Assembly (NCBI GenBank): GCA_902523455.1
Contig: CABYZG010000008.1
Span: 1 to 42,243, forward strand
Reading direction: 5' to 3'
Length of the DNA: 42,243 nucleotides
Source of the DNA: an uncultured Pelagibacteraceae bacterium
GTDB taxonomy: Bacteria; Pseudomonadota; Alphaproteobacteria; Pelagibacterales; AG-422-B15
Both the position numbers and the translations under genes were made by a program. Position 1 is the first letter of the stretch; every line of letters starts with the position of its first letter. This document shows, one piece after another, positions 15,057-23,786 of the stretch. A model generated the notes under the pieces. That model was not told where the DNA came from. It searched no databases and worked only from the letters and a program-made list of their open reading frames with translations.

Positions 15057-18054
15057 TCAAAATAGGACAATTTACGGCGGTAAAGTAAACAGGGAAAAGC
15101 CAATTAACTTTGTTTTTAACGGAAAGTCTTATATTGGGTATCAGGGCGATACGTTAGCTTCTGCGTTATTAGCTAACGATGTTCATTTAATAGGTAGAAG
15201 TTTTAAGTATCATCGCGCAAGAGGAATTTTAACTGCAGGTTCAGAGGAGCCAAATGCAATTGTTCAATTAGGACTTGGAGCACGAACAGAGCCAAATATT
15301 CGTGCAACAGAAGTAGAGCTTTATGAAGGCCTAGAAGCTTCTAGTCAAAATTGTTGGCCATCAGTAAATTTTGACATTGGAGCAATGAACAACTTTCTAT
15401 CAAGAATATTCCCTGCAGGTTTTTATTACAAAACATTTAAATGGCCTCCAAGCATGTGGTTATTTTATGAGCATTTCATAAGAAAAGCTGCTGGGTTAGG
15501 TCAGTCACCTACAGCAAAAAACCCAGATAGATATGAACAGAAATTTTATTACACTGATATCACTATTGTAGGTGGTGGCATCTCAGGTTTACTCGCAGCT
15601 TTGGGCGCAGGTCGATCGGGGTGTAAAGTTTTGCTTATAGATGAAAATCCCGAATTAGGAGGATATCTCCTCGATTATAATTTTAGTATCAATGAAAAAG
15701 ACGGAAAAAAATGGCTGAAAAAAATCATTGATGAATTAAACGGCTTAGCTAATGTTGTAATTCTCAAAAGAACCACCGCAATGGGGTATTATGATTACAA
15801 CTATTTAACGGCTTTAGAAAAAGTTACTAATCACCATGTAGAATTTTCAAGCACTTTACCAAGAGAGAGATATTGGCGCATACGTTCAAAAAAGGTTATT
15901 TTGGCACAAGGAGCTTTTGAAAGACCACTTGTTTTTGCCGACAATGATAGACCTGGTATCATGATGGCATCTGCAGGTCAAAAGTATCTATCTAGGTACG
16001 GAGTATTACCAGGTAAGTCAGTTGTACTTTTTACAAACAATGACCATGCTTATTTAACCGCTTTTGAGTTTGTTGAAAAGGGGGCTAAAGTAACAGTCGT
16101 AGATACAAGAGATCTTTTAAATGCAAGAATTAGTGAAAAATGTAAATCATTAAATATAACAGTTTTTAAGTCATATTCAGTTATTAAGACCTATGGTGAT
16201 AAGAAAGTAAATAGAATAGAAATACAGCAAGTTGATAAAAATCAAAATCAACTAACAGGAGAAGTTGAAAATATTCATACTGATTGTGTATTAATGTCTG
16301 GTGGATGGAATCCAGCAGTCCAATTGTTCAGCCAATCAAGAGGTAAACTAAAATATGATCTAAAGATAAATACTTTTGTTCCTGATAAAATCATCGAAAA
16401 CCAAAAAATAATTGGTTCGAATAATGGTCAGTTTAATCTGCAAGAAAATCTTAATGAATCATTTGAAGCAGGAATAGCAGCAGCTAATGAACTTAATTTC
16501 AATAGCGTTGAAAAAGTTAATTGGACTGGAAAAGAAGAGATAGAGTTCACACATTCTGATGTTGAGCCATATATGTTAGGTAAGAAAAAAGTTACAAAAG
16601 GATCTAAACATTTCATTGATTTTCAAAACGATGTAACTGCTGCAGATATTTTTCTAGCGCAACGAGAAGGCTACATCAGTGTAGAACATACAAAAAGGTA
16701 CACAACAACAGGGATGGGCACTGACCAAGGAAAAACATCCAATGTTAATGCATTGGCTTTGATGTCTCATATTCATAATAAACCTGTAGACGAAATAGGT
16801 CACACAACTTTTAGACCGCCTTATGCTCCTCAGACGATTGGAGCTATAGCCGGAAGAAGCGTTGACAAGCTTTTTGACCCTGAACGAAAAACATCAATGC
16901 ATGAATGGCATGTTGAAAATAAAGCTGTATTTGAGGATGTTGGGCAATGGAAAAGACCATATTATTTTCCTCAAAACAAAGAGGATATTCACCAAGCAGT
17001 TAAAAGAGAATGTTTAGCAGTAAGAAATAGCTTGGGCATATTAGATGCATCAACCCTTGGAAAGATTGATCTACAAGGGCCTGATGCCGCTAAATTCCTA
17101 AACATGATTTATACAAACGCTTGGTCAAAACTTGAAATTGGCTCATGCAGATACGGATTAATGTGCAATGAGCATGGCATGATATTTGATGATGGGGTGA
17201 CAAGTAGGTTGGGAGAAAATCATTATCACATGACAACGACAACTGGTGGCGCTGCGAGAGTAATGTCCTGGTTAGAAGAATTTCTACAAACAGAATGGCT
17301 TGATATGAAAGTGTTTTGCACCTCAGTTACTGAACAGTGGGCTGTGCTGTCTATATCGGGACCAAATTCAAGAGAATTTTTAAAAGATTTAACAAATATT
17401 GATTTATCAAAAGAAAATTTTCCATTCATGAAATTTAGAGAAGGGGAAGTTTGCGGAGTTAAAGCAAGAGTATTCAGAATTAGCTTTACTGGAGAGTTAA
17501 GCTATGAGGTTAATGTTCCTGCGCGTTATGGACGTTATGTTTGGGAAAAATTTATGGAACATGGGAAAAAATACAATATTACTCCATATGGTACAGAGAC
17601 AATGCATGTATTGCGAGCTGAGAAAGGATTTATAATCGTTGGACAAGATACAGATGGAAGTGTCACGCCAAGTGATATGAATATGGATTGGATCGTTTCA
17701 AAGAAGAAAGAAGATTTTCTTGGAAAGAGATCCTTTACGAGACCTGATACCGCTAGACATGATAGAAAAAAATTTGTTGGACTCTTAGTTAATGACAAAA
17801 AAACAATTCTTCCAGAAGGATCACATATCGTTGAAAAGGCATTAAAACAACCACCGATGAAAATGTTAGGACATGTTACATCTAGTTATTACAGTCCTAC
17901 TTTAGGTTATCCAATCGCTCTAGCGATGTTAAAAGATGGCTTTAGTAAAATGGGTGAACAAGTAGTAGTACCGCTTATGAATGGCAAGATTATTGAAGCT
18001 ACTGTGACAGATACAATATTCTACGATAAAGAAGGTAAGAGAAATAATGAGTAA
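15049..18054 (+). CDS. soxA: Sarcosine oxidase subunit alpha
   Basis: Large 1001-aa subunit that binds NAD and tetrahydrofolate. Domains in order: an N-terminal ferredoxin-like (Fer2_4-type) fold at about residues 1-100 with the FKYHRARG block, a pyridine-nucleotide oxidoreductase region starting at the Rossmann motif ITIVGGGISG (171-180), and a C-terminal GcvT-like folate domain from about 620 to the end. The length is typical of the family. Overlaps of eight bases with soxD upstream and soxG downstream use the same ATGAGTAA sequence, and both soxA and soxG products start with MSNQ. Confidence 0.96.
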   Translation: MSNQNRTIYGGKVNREKPINFVFNGKSYIGYQGDTLASALLANDVHLIGRSFKYHRARGILTAGSEEPNAIVQLGLGARTEPNIRATEVELYEGLEASSQNCWPSVNFDIGAMNNFLSRIFPAGFYYKTFKWPPSMWLFYEHFIRKAAGLGQSPTAKNPDRYEQKFYYTDITIVGGGISGLLAALGAGRSGCKVLLIDENPELGGYLLDYNFSINEKDGKKWLKKIIDELNGLANVVILKRTTAMGYYDYNYLTALEKVTNHHVEFSSTLPRERYWRIRSKKVILAQGAFERPLVFADNDRPGIMMASAGQKYLSRYGVLPGKSVVLFTNNDHAYLTAFEFVEKGAKVTVVDTRDLLNARISEKCKSLNITVFKSYSVIKTYGDKKVNRIEIQQVDKNQNQLTGEVENIHTDCVLMSGGWNPAVQLFSQSRGKLKYDLKINTFVPDKIIENQKIIGSNNGQFNLQENLNESFEAGIAAANELNFNSVEKVNWTGKEEIEFTHSDVEPYMLGKKKVTKGSKHFIDFQNDVTAADIFLAQREGYISVEHTKRYTTTGMGTDQGKTSNVNALALMSHIHNKPVDEIGHTTFRPPYAPQTIGAIAGRSVDKLFDPERKTSMHEWHVENKAVFEDVGQWKRPYYFPQNKEDIHQAVKRECLAVRNSLGILDASTLGKIDLQGPDAAKFLNMIYTNAWSKLEIGSCRYGLMCNEHGMIFDDGVTSRLGENHYHMTTTTGGAARVMSWLEEFLQTEWLDMKVFCTSVTEQWAVLSISGPNSREFLKDLTNIDLSKENFPFMKFREGEVCGVKARVFRISFTGELSYEVNVPARYGRYVWEKFMEHGKKYNITPYGTETMHVLRAEKGFIIVGQDTDGSVTPSDMNMDWIVSKKKEDFLGKRSFTRPDTARHDRKKFVGLLVNDKKTILPEGSHIVEKALKQPPMKMLGHVTSSYYSPTLGYPIALAMLKDGFSKMGEQVVVPLMNGKIIEATVTDTIFYDKEGKRNNE

Positions 18055-18631
18055 TCAACCGCAAATTTTTTCCCCTCTTACACAAAAAGAAAAAATCGCT
18101 TCGGATAATATTTCATTGGAGCTAATTGAGTTTTTAGGAAAAATTAATTTGAGATTAAAGGAAAATGATTCTCAAGCAAGAGATGCAGTAGAAAAATACC
18201 TTACATATAGCCTTCCAAAAAGTGCTGGTGAAGTCACTGGAAATAATGAGACTAGAGTTTTGTGGTTAGGACCAAATGAATATTTGTTATTAAGTGAAGA
18301 TGAAAAAAAAGACAATGTTATCAATGAATTAAGAGAAATACTTTCAGATTTATTTTGCGCAATTACCGATGTATCTGATTATTATTTGACGATGAGGCTT
18401 AGTGGCCCAAAAAGTATTGAAGTCTTAACAAAAGCTTGCCCTCTTAATTTTGATCAATATCTCACAAAAGGGAATTCTTGCGCTCAATCATATATAAGTA
18501 AGGCAACAGTCCTCATTGACAGATTATCAGATGACCTAGTTTTTGATATATCAGTTAGATGGAGTTTCGCTGATTATCTATGGGATTGGTTAGCGGATTC
18601 AAGCAATGAATTTATTTTAAGCAAAAAGTAA
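18047..18631 (+). CDS. soxG: Sarcosine oxidase subunit gamma
   Basis: The 194-aa gamma subunit, a short GcvT-related protein that packs against the beta subunit and completes the heterotetramer. Weakly conserved family features are visible: a WLGPNEYLL segment near residue 67 and a DVSDYYLTMRLSG segment around 105-117. The position directly after soxA with an eight-base overlap is standard. Its lower sequence conservation compared with the other subunits is normal. Confidence 0.92.
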   Translation: MSNQPQIFSPLTQKEKIASDNISLELIEFLGKINLRLKENDSQARDAVEKYLTYSLPKSAGEVTGNNETRVLWLGPNEYLLLSEDEKKDNVINELREILSDLFCAITDVSDYYLTMRLSGPKSIEVLTKACPLNFDQYLTKGNSCAQSYISKATVLIDRLSDDLVFDISVRWSFADYLWDWLADSSNEFILSKK

Positions 18632-18636
18632 TTATT

Positions 18637-18984
18637 GTGAAAGTATCATTATTACTTGCCTTATCTCGATCAGTTTTTAAAAAATGCCCGCAATGCGGAG
18701 AAGAAAAAATTTATAAGCAATATTTGAAACTGAAGCCTAATTGCAATAATTGTAATGAAAAGCTCTCAATTTATAGAACGGATGATTTTGGTCCCTGGCT
18801 TACAATTATTATTGTTGGACACATCATTGTTCCTTTAGTTCTATACATAGAACAAAACTATTCACCTCAGTTATGGTTGCAAGCAATTACATGGATACCA
18901 ATTACAATACTGACAGTACTTTATATGCTTCCGATATCAAAAAGTATATGCCTGGCTATATTGTGGAGCTTAAGGGATAAATAA
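18637..18984 (+). CDS. DUF983 small membrane protein
   Basis: A 115-aa protein of the DUF983 family. The N-terminal part has two zinc-ribbon-like Cys pairs (CPQC near residue 18 and CNNC near 33), and two hydrophobic segments fill the C-terminal half. The start is GTG, five nucleotides after soxG. In alphaproteobacteria DUF983 genes often sit near cytochrome oxidase and related genes, which would agree with the copper genes upstream, but its function is not known. It is probably co-transcribed with the sarcosine oxidase genes. Confidence 0.83.
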   Translation: MKVSLLLALSRSVFKKCPQCGEEKIYKQYLKLKPNCNNCNEKLSIYRTDDFGPWLTIIIVGHIIVPLVLYIEQNYSPQLWLQAITWIPITILTVLYMLPISKSICLAILWSLRDK

Positions 18985-18986
18985 TT

Positions 18987-20009
18987 ATGAGATTGGTTTT
19001 ATTGTTCTTATTTTCATTTTATGCTGCGTCAGCAAGTACTGAAAACCTAACACAAACCCCCTCACATCATTTATCGGATGGAACTTATGCAAACACTAAT
19101 GGAGTACCATATGAAAGTAGTTTTAAAAAATTAATGCAATGGAGTTGGGAGAGAAGAAGTAAAGATTTATCGACATTTAAATTTGAAATGGAGAAACCAA
19201 ATTACAAAGAAATATATAACAATGATAACATTGTTACTACATGGATTGGGCATGAAACTTTTTTATATCAAAACAAGGATATAAATGTGCTTACAGATCC
19301 ACATTTTACTGATCGAGCCTCACCATTAAGTTTTGCCGGACCAAAGAGATATATGCCACCCGGTATGGAAATTGAAGATTTACCAATCATTGATGTCGTA
19401 ACAATTTCTCATAGTCATTATGACCACCTTGATTATAGAAGCGTGAAATTAATCGCGGAAAAATACGAAGATGTACTTTTTTTGGTCCCTTTGGGTCTCG
19501 AAGAATGGTTCATAAATAAAGGTATAAAAAATGTGAGAGAACTTGATTGGTGGGACTCAATTAAAGTAAGTGATACAGAAATTACTTTTGCTCCTGTACA
19601 GCATTGGTCGGCAAGGGGCTTATTTGATAGAAATGAAACTTTATGGGGAGCTTGGCATTTCAAAAACTATTATCATAGCTTTATTCATTTAGGTGATACA
19701 GGCTATTCTGATGATTTTAAAGAAATCAGAAAAAGATTAGGGTCAGTTGATTTAGCTGCTATTCCAATCGGTGCTTACGAGCCAAGATGGATCATGGAAG
19801 TTTCACACATGAATCCTGAAGAGGCAGTTATGTCTTTCTTGGATTTAGAAGCTTCTAAAGCTATTGGCATGTCTTGGGGAACATTTATTTTGACCGATGA
19901 GCCTGTAAGAGAGCCGCCTCAAAAGTTAATTGAAGTCGTCTCAAAATATAATATTTCTCAAGATAGATTTTTCACATTAAAGCATGGAGAAACCTACTTA
20001 GATAATTGA
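18987..20009 (+). CDS. Exported metallo-beta-lactamase-fold hydrolase, NAPE-PLD-like
   Basis: A 340-aa enzyme with a signal peptide (residues 1-17, ending in ASAS) and a metallo-beta-lactamase fold. The metal motif H142-x-H144-x-D146-H147 is present in TISHSHYDHLD, with further ligands H206 (VQHWSAR), D237 (HLGDTGYS) and a His in VSHMNPEEA. The DPHFTDRASPLSFAGPKR block is characteristic of the N-acyl-phosphatidylethanolamine-hydrolysing phospholipase D-like branch. It is probably periplasmic or lipid-anchored and may act on phospholipids, but the substrate is inferred from family only. It starts two bases after the DUF983 gene and its last 16 bases overlap the convergent PAP2 gene. Confidence 0.88.
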   Translation: MRLVLLFLFSFYAASASTENLTQTPSHHLSDGTYANTNGVPYESSFKKLMQWSWERRSKDLSTFKFEMEKPNYKEIYNNDNIVTTWIGHETFLYQNKDINVLTDPHFTDRASPLSFAGPKRYMPPGMEIEDLPIIDVVTISHSHYDHLDYRSVKLIAEKYEDVLFLVPLGLEEWFINKGIKNVRELDWWDSIKVSDTEITFAPVQHWSARGLFDRNETLWGAWHFKNYYHSFIHLGDTGYSDDFKEIRKRLGSVDLAAIPIGAYEPRWIMEVSHMNPEEAVMSFLDLEASKAIGMSWGTFILTDEPVREPPQKLIEVVSKYNISQDRFFTLKHGETYLDN

Positions 20010-20884
20010 AGTTTAATTTTTGAAAGTAAGTAAAGAGACAAAAAAGAAATAAAAAAGCCTAATATTAATGAACTTAAAGCCGTTTCAAGCTCTATAGGTA
20101 AATTCACTTTTTCAAAAGCTAAATTTAGAAATTCATTAAACAAAAGAAATAAAACTAATGCCAAAAAGCATGATGTGTAGTGAGCAAATACATTTGAAGT
20201 ACGAACAAAATTAAATTGTTTGTAGTCAATATCTTTGCCGATAAAGAAACCAATCATTAGACCTCCTATTGCAATTGCTGCTTCATTTCCATGTGCAGTC
20301 GGCCATGTAATATAAAATAAAAGAAAGATTACAACTAATGAGAAATATTTTGTAAAGGTATTAAATTTAATATTTCCTCTTTCAATGTTTTTGTAGATGA
20401 GGTCTGCAATGTAAAGAGTAACTAATCCAACAAGCAAGCCTCCTAAAATATCTCCAATGTCATGAACTCCCAAGTAAACTCGGCTTAGAGGCACTCCAAA
20501 GAGAAAAATTATTGAGAGTGACTTCACAAATAAATTCTTTACATTTAAGGCTATATAAAGCCAAATCACGACCGCAATTTGAGTGTGACCACTTGGAAAC
20601 CCGAATGAAGTTTCAGTTTGAAGCCATGGATCAATATTAAGAGCAAAATCCGGCCTAGGATCTTGAAAGATATCTTTCAGAAATGAATTTATAATTGCGG
20701 AAAAGAAAACTATTACAAGAAGTTTGCCAAAAACTTTTCGGTCATAACACCAATAAATAAATGGGATAAACATGAATAAAAAATCTCGATATCCCAACCA
20801 TGTAAAAAATTCAAATATAGGAGTTAAATAGGGTGTTCGAATATTGACTACCCAACTAATGTCATTAAGTAAACTATAAATCAT
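19994..20884 (-). CDS. PAP2-family membrane phosphatase
   Basis: Integral membrane phosphatase of the type 2 phosphatidic acid phosphatase superfamily (296 aa, about seven to eight hydrophobic segments). All three catalytic motifs are present: KDIFQDPRP (K-x6-RP), FPSGHT (PSGH) and SRVYLGVHDIGD (SR-x5-H). The active site should face the periplasm. Substrates of the family include phosphatidic acid, undecaprenyl diphosphate and sphingosine phosphates. Its tail-to-tail overlap with the NAPE-PLD-like gene may be chance, although both could act on lipids. No adjacent partner is on the same strand. Confidence 0.92.
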   Translation of the reverse strand: MIYSLLNDISWVVNIRTPYLTPIFEFFTWLGYRDFLFMFIPFIYWCYDRKVFGKLLVIVFFSAIINSFLKDIFQDPRPDFALNIDPWLQTETSFGFPSGHTQIAVVIWLYIALNVKNLFVKSLSIIFLFGVPLSRVYLGVHDIGDILGGLLVGLVTLYIADLIYKNIERGNIKFNTFTKYFSLVVIFLLFYITWPTAHGNEAAIAIGGLMIGFFIGKDIDYKQFNFVRTSNVFAHYTSCFLALVLFLLFNEFLNLAFEKVNLPIELETALSSLILGFFISFLSLYLLSKIKLQLSK

Positions 20885-20948
20885 GAATATCTGTTGTATT
20901 TGTGGTTTTATTAATTATATATCAAAAAATCATTAATTAGATATTTAA

Positions 20949-21899
20949 ATGAAAGCAATAGGATACAACTCATACGGAGATATTGATAATCTTGAAATTA
21001 TAGAGGTTGCTGAGCCAAGACCTAAAAGATCAGAAGTAATTGTAAAGATCGAGGCCGTATCGCTTAATCCAGTTGATATCAAAAAAATGCAAGGTGGGTT
21101 TAAGCCCATAACCAATCTGAATAAATTTCCTATATTCACTGCCTGTGATTTCAGTGGTGAAATTACTGAAATTGGAAGAGATGTAGGAGCTTTTAAAGTT
21201 GGTGATAAAGTATTTGGCATGACAGATATATTATTTAATGGAAGTGCCGCAGAAAAAATTAAAATTTCTCAAAAGTCAATTTCACTTGTACCGAAAAATA
21301 TCAAGTTACACGAAGCGGCCGCTATTCCTCAAGTAGCAAATACATCGTTGCTAGCATTGAGAAATATTGCTTCAATTCGAAAGGGACACAAGATCTTAAT
21401 TAATGGTGCATCCGGAGGAGTGGGTTCTTTTGCAATTCAAATGGCTAAAATATATGAAACAGAAATAACTGCGGTAACAAGTGATAGAAATTACGATTGG
21501 ATTAAAAATGATTTTAATATAGATGACGTTGTTGATTATGCAAAAGAAGATATTTTATCTTCATCAAAAAAATATGATATCGTTTTTGATGCAAACGGAA
21601 ATCTATCTTTTCCTAAGGCATCAAAAATCTTAACGGCTAACGGAATATATGTGACTACAAAAAATAACATCTACAATAATATAGATGTAGCAAAACAGTT
21701 GTTTCAAAGAAAAAAATCAAGAGTCGTATTATCTGGTAGAACATCAACTGCAAATTTAGATTTATTTAGAATGTGGATTGAAGACGGAAAGATTAAGCCC
21801 GTTATCGAAAAAATATTTTCTTTTGATCAATACCTTGATGCTTACAATCATCTCAAAAGTGGTCGCGCAAAAGGCAAAATACTTTTAACCTTTAATTAA
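20949..21899 (+). CDS. Zinc-independent medium-chain dehydrogenase/reductase (quinone oxidoreductase-like)
   Basis: NAD(P)H-dependent oxidoreductase of the MDR superfamily (316 aa). An N-terminal GroES-like domain (about residues 25-115) is followed by a Rossmann domain with the NGASGGVGSFAIQMAK nucleotide motif (about 153-168). The catalytic and structural zinc Cys clusters of alcohol dehydrogenases are absent, which points to a quinone or enone reductase. It starts a four-gene cluster with pirin, glutathione peroxidase and a nitroreductase, suggesting a role in dealing with reactive electrophiles or peroxides. Only a poor ribosome binding site is visible. Confidence 0.88.
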   Translation: MKAIGYNSYGDIDNLEIIEVAEPRPKRSEVIVKIEAVSLNPVDIKKMQGGFKPITNLNKFPIFTACDFSGEITEIGRDVGAFKVGDKVFGMTDILFNGSAAEKIKISQKSISLVPKNIKLHEAAAIPQVANTSLLALRNIASIRKGHKILINGASGGVGSFAIQMAKIYETEITAVTSDRNYDWIKNDFNIDDVVDYAKEDILSSSKKYDIVFDANGNLSFPKASKILTANGIYVTTKNNIYNNIDVAKQLFQRKKSRVVLSGRTSTANLDLFRMWIEDGKIKPVIEKIFSFDQYLDAYNHLKSGRAKGKILLTFN

Positions 21900-21902
21900 A
21901 AT

Positions 21903-22739
21903 ATGTCTGACATTGAGGTTAAAAATATTATTAATCCTGTTCCCGCAACAGACGGTGCTGGAGTAAAATTAAAAAGAAGTATAGGCGTGAACCCAAATTA
22001 TTTTGATCCTTTTTTAATGTTGGACGAATTTGGTTCTGAAGACAGCAAGGACTATATAGCTGGTTTTCCATCACATCCTCATAGAGGAATAGAGACAGTG
22101 ACTTATATGCTGGCTGGAGAATTTGAGCATAAAGATAGTACTGGTGGAGAAGGAAGAATGACAGCAGGTGATGTGCAGTGGATGAAAACTGGCAGTGGAA
22201 TTATTCACTCCGAAATGCCCGCTATGAAGGAGGGCAAGCTTCACGGTTTTCAGTTATGGATTAATATGCCTGCTAGCTTAAAAATGAGTAAGCCTGAATA
22301 TCATTATATTGATGCCAACGAGATGAGTATGCATCACGATGAAGATAAAAAAGTAAAAGTAATTGCGGGAAAATTTGAGAACGCTGAAGGGCCGATTAAA
22401 AAGCATAATGTTGAGCCAATATTCTTTGATGTTGAACTTAAGCAAAATAAGCAGTTTAGTTTTTCAATACCCAAATCGCATAACAGTTTTGTTTACTTAG
22501 TTGATGGCAGAATAAAAATTGGTAACCTTTCTCATGATAACATTGAGGGATCTAAACTAGTATTGTTGACAAATGGCAATAATTTGAAAGTATCCGCTGA
22601 AACCAATGCTAAGTTTTTATTAATCGCAGGTGAACCAATTGGTGAAAGCATTGCTCGTGGGGGACCATTTGTAATGAATACCAAAAGTGAGATCATTCAA
22701 GCGATTAATGACTATAATAATGGAACATTTGTAAGATAA
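21903..22739 (+). CDS. Pirin family protein
   Basis: Bicupin protein of the pirin family (278 aa). The N-terminal cupin has the complete metal-ligand set: H58 and H60 in FPSHPHRGIETV, and H102 and E104 in GIIHSEMP. Bacterial pirins have quercetin 2,3-dioxygenase activity in vitro or act as redox-sensitive partners of other proteins. It begins three bases after the oxidoreductase stop and is followed eight bases later by glutathione peroxidase, in keeping with a redox or detoxification operon. The physiological substrate is unknown. Confidence 0.94.
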   Translation: MSDIEVKNIINPVPATDGAGVKLKRSIGVNPNYFDPFLMLDEFGSEDSKDYIAGFPSHPHRGIETVTYMLAGEFEHKDSTGGEGRMTAGDVQWMKTGSGIIHSEMPAMKEGKLHGFQLWINMPASLKMSKPEYHYIDANEMSMHHDEDKKVKVIAGKFENAEGPIKKHNVEPIFFDVELKQNKQFSFSIPKSHNSFVYLVDGRIKIGNLSHDNIEGSKLVLLTNGNNLKVSAETNAKFLLIAGEPIGESIARGGPFVMNTKSEIIQAINDYNNGTFVR

Positions 22740-22747
22740 GGAAAAAT

Positions 22748-23209
22748 ATGAGTATTTATGACATTGAAGTAAAAGACATTGATATGAACTCTATCAAAAT
22801 GGAAGAATTCAAGGGAAAAACTCTATTAATTGTAAACGTAGCTAGTGCTTGTGGTTTTACACCGCAATATACTGGCTTACAAAATCTCTATGATAAATAT
22901 AAAGACAAAGGGTTAGAAATTTTAGCATTTCCCTGTAATCAATTTGGCACCCAAGAAAAAGGGACGAATGAAGAAATAAAAGATTTTTGTGGCACAAAGT
23001 ATAATGTGTCCTTTCGACTGTTTGATAAGATTGATGTTAATGGAGAAAATGCATCACCTCTTTTTGTTAAGCTTACTGAAGAAGCAGGCAGAGAGATACA
23101 GTGGAATTTTACAAAGTTTTTAATCAATAAAGAAGGTGAATTTGTTAGAGGTTTTGGTACACAAAAAAAACCTGAAGAGATTGAGGAACATATTCAAGCT
23201 ATAATCTAA
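22748..23209 (+). CDS. Glutathione peroxidase family protein (thiol peroxidase)
   Basis: A 153-aa peroxidase reducing hydrogen or lipid peroxides with thiols. The catalytic triad is visible: C35 in VASACGFTPQY, Q65 in FPCNQFG and W119 in WNFTKFL. C81 (DFCGTKY) is in the place of the resolving Cys found in thioredoxin-dependent members, so thioredoxin may be the real reductant. It is a Cys and not a Sec enzyme, with no signal peptide, so it is cytoplasmic. It would also help remove peroxide formed by the sarcosine oxidase encoded nearby, which is an inference. Confidence 0.95.
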   Translation: MSIYDIEVKDIDMNSIKMEEFKGKTLLIVNVASACGFTPQYTGLQNLYDKYKDKGLEILAFPCNQFGTQEKGTNEEIKDFCGTKYNVSFRLFDKIDVNGENASPLFVKLTEEAGREIQWNFTKFLINKEGEFVRGFGTQKKPEEIEEHIQAII

Positions 23210-23210
23210 G

Positions 23211-23786
23211 ATGTCTGACAAAATTAAAGAAATATTTGTTGAACCACAGACTTGCTATAAATTTACTGAAAAGGAAGTTGCAAACGATACACTGAATGAA
23301 CTTTATAATCTTGTTAAGTGGGGGCCAACTTCGTTTAACTCTAGTCCAATGAGATTAAAGTTTCTTAAAAGCAGTACCTCAAAGGAAAAGCTATCAAAAT
23401 TAGTGAGTGATGATAACATCAGCAAAGTTATCAACGCACCTGTATGCACAATCATTGGGATGGACATAGAATTTTGGCGTGATCTTCCCAAGAACTATTT
23501 ACGTGAGGATGCTAAGCAATATTTTGAAAATGATACAACCAAGTCTGAAGTTACAGCTTTTAGAAACTCATCAATTCAAGGAGGTTACTTCATAAAGGCA
23601 GCAAATTCTCTTGGTTTATCAGTTGGACCAATGTCTGGCTTCTCAAATGATCTGGTTGATAAGGAATTTTTTAATGGCACTACAATTAAAAGCAATTTTC
23701 TATGTAATTTGGGATACGCTGCTGAGGGCGGTTTTTATGAGAGAGCGCCGAGGTATGACTTTTCTGATATTGCTGAAATTATTTAA
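23211..23786 (+). CDS. Nitroreductase-family protein, RutE/malonic semialdehyde reductase-like
   Basis: FMN-dependent nitroreductase-fold protein of 191 aa, close in architecture to RutE (3-hydroxypropionate-forming malonic semialdehyde reductase). Supporting features are the N-terminal WGPTSFNSSPMRL block that contacts FMN, the central SSIQGGYFIKAANSLGL segment and the C-terminal NFLCNLGYA segment. It starts one base after the peroxidase stop and is the last gene of the four-gene cluster. Its final four bases overlap the convergent dusA gene. No other pyrimidine-degradation genes are present, so the in vivo aldehyde or quinone substrate is open. Confidence 0.88.
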   Translation: MSDKIKEIFVEPQTCYKFTEKEVANDTLNELYNLVKWGPTSFNSSPMRLKFLKSSTSKEKLSKLVSDDNISKVINAPVCTIIGMDIEFWRDLPKNYLREDAKQYFENDTTKSEVTAFRNSSIQGGYFIKAANSLGLSVGPMSGFSNDLVDKEFFNGTTIKSNFLCNLGYAAEGGFYERAPRYDFSDIAEII

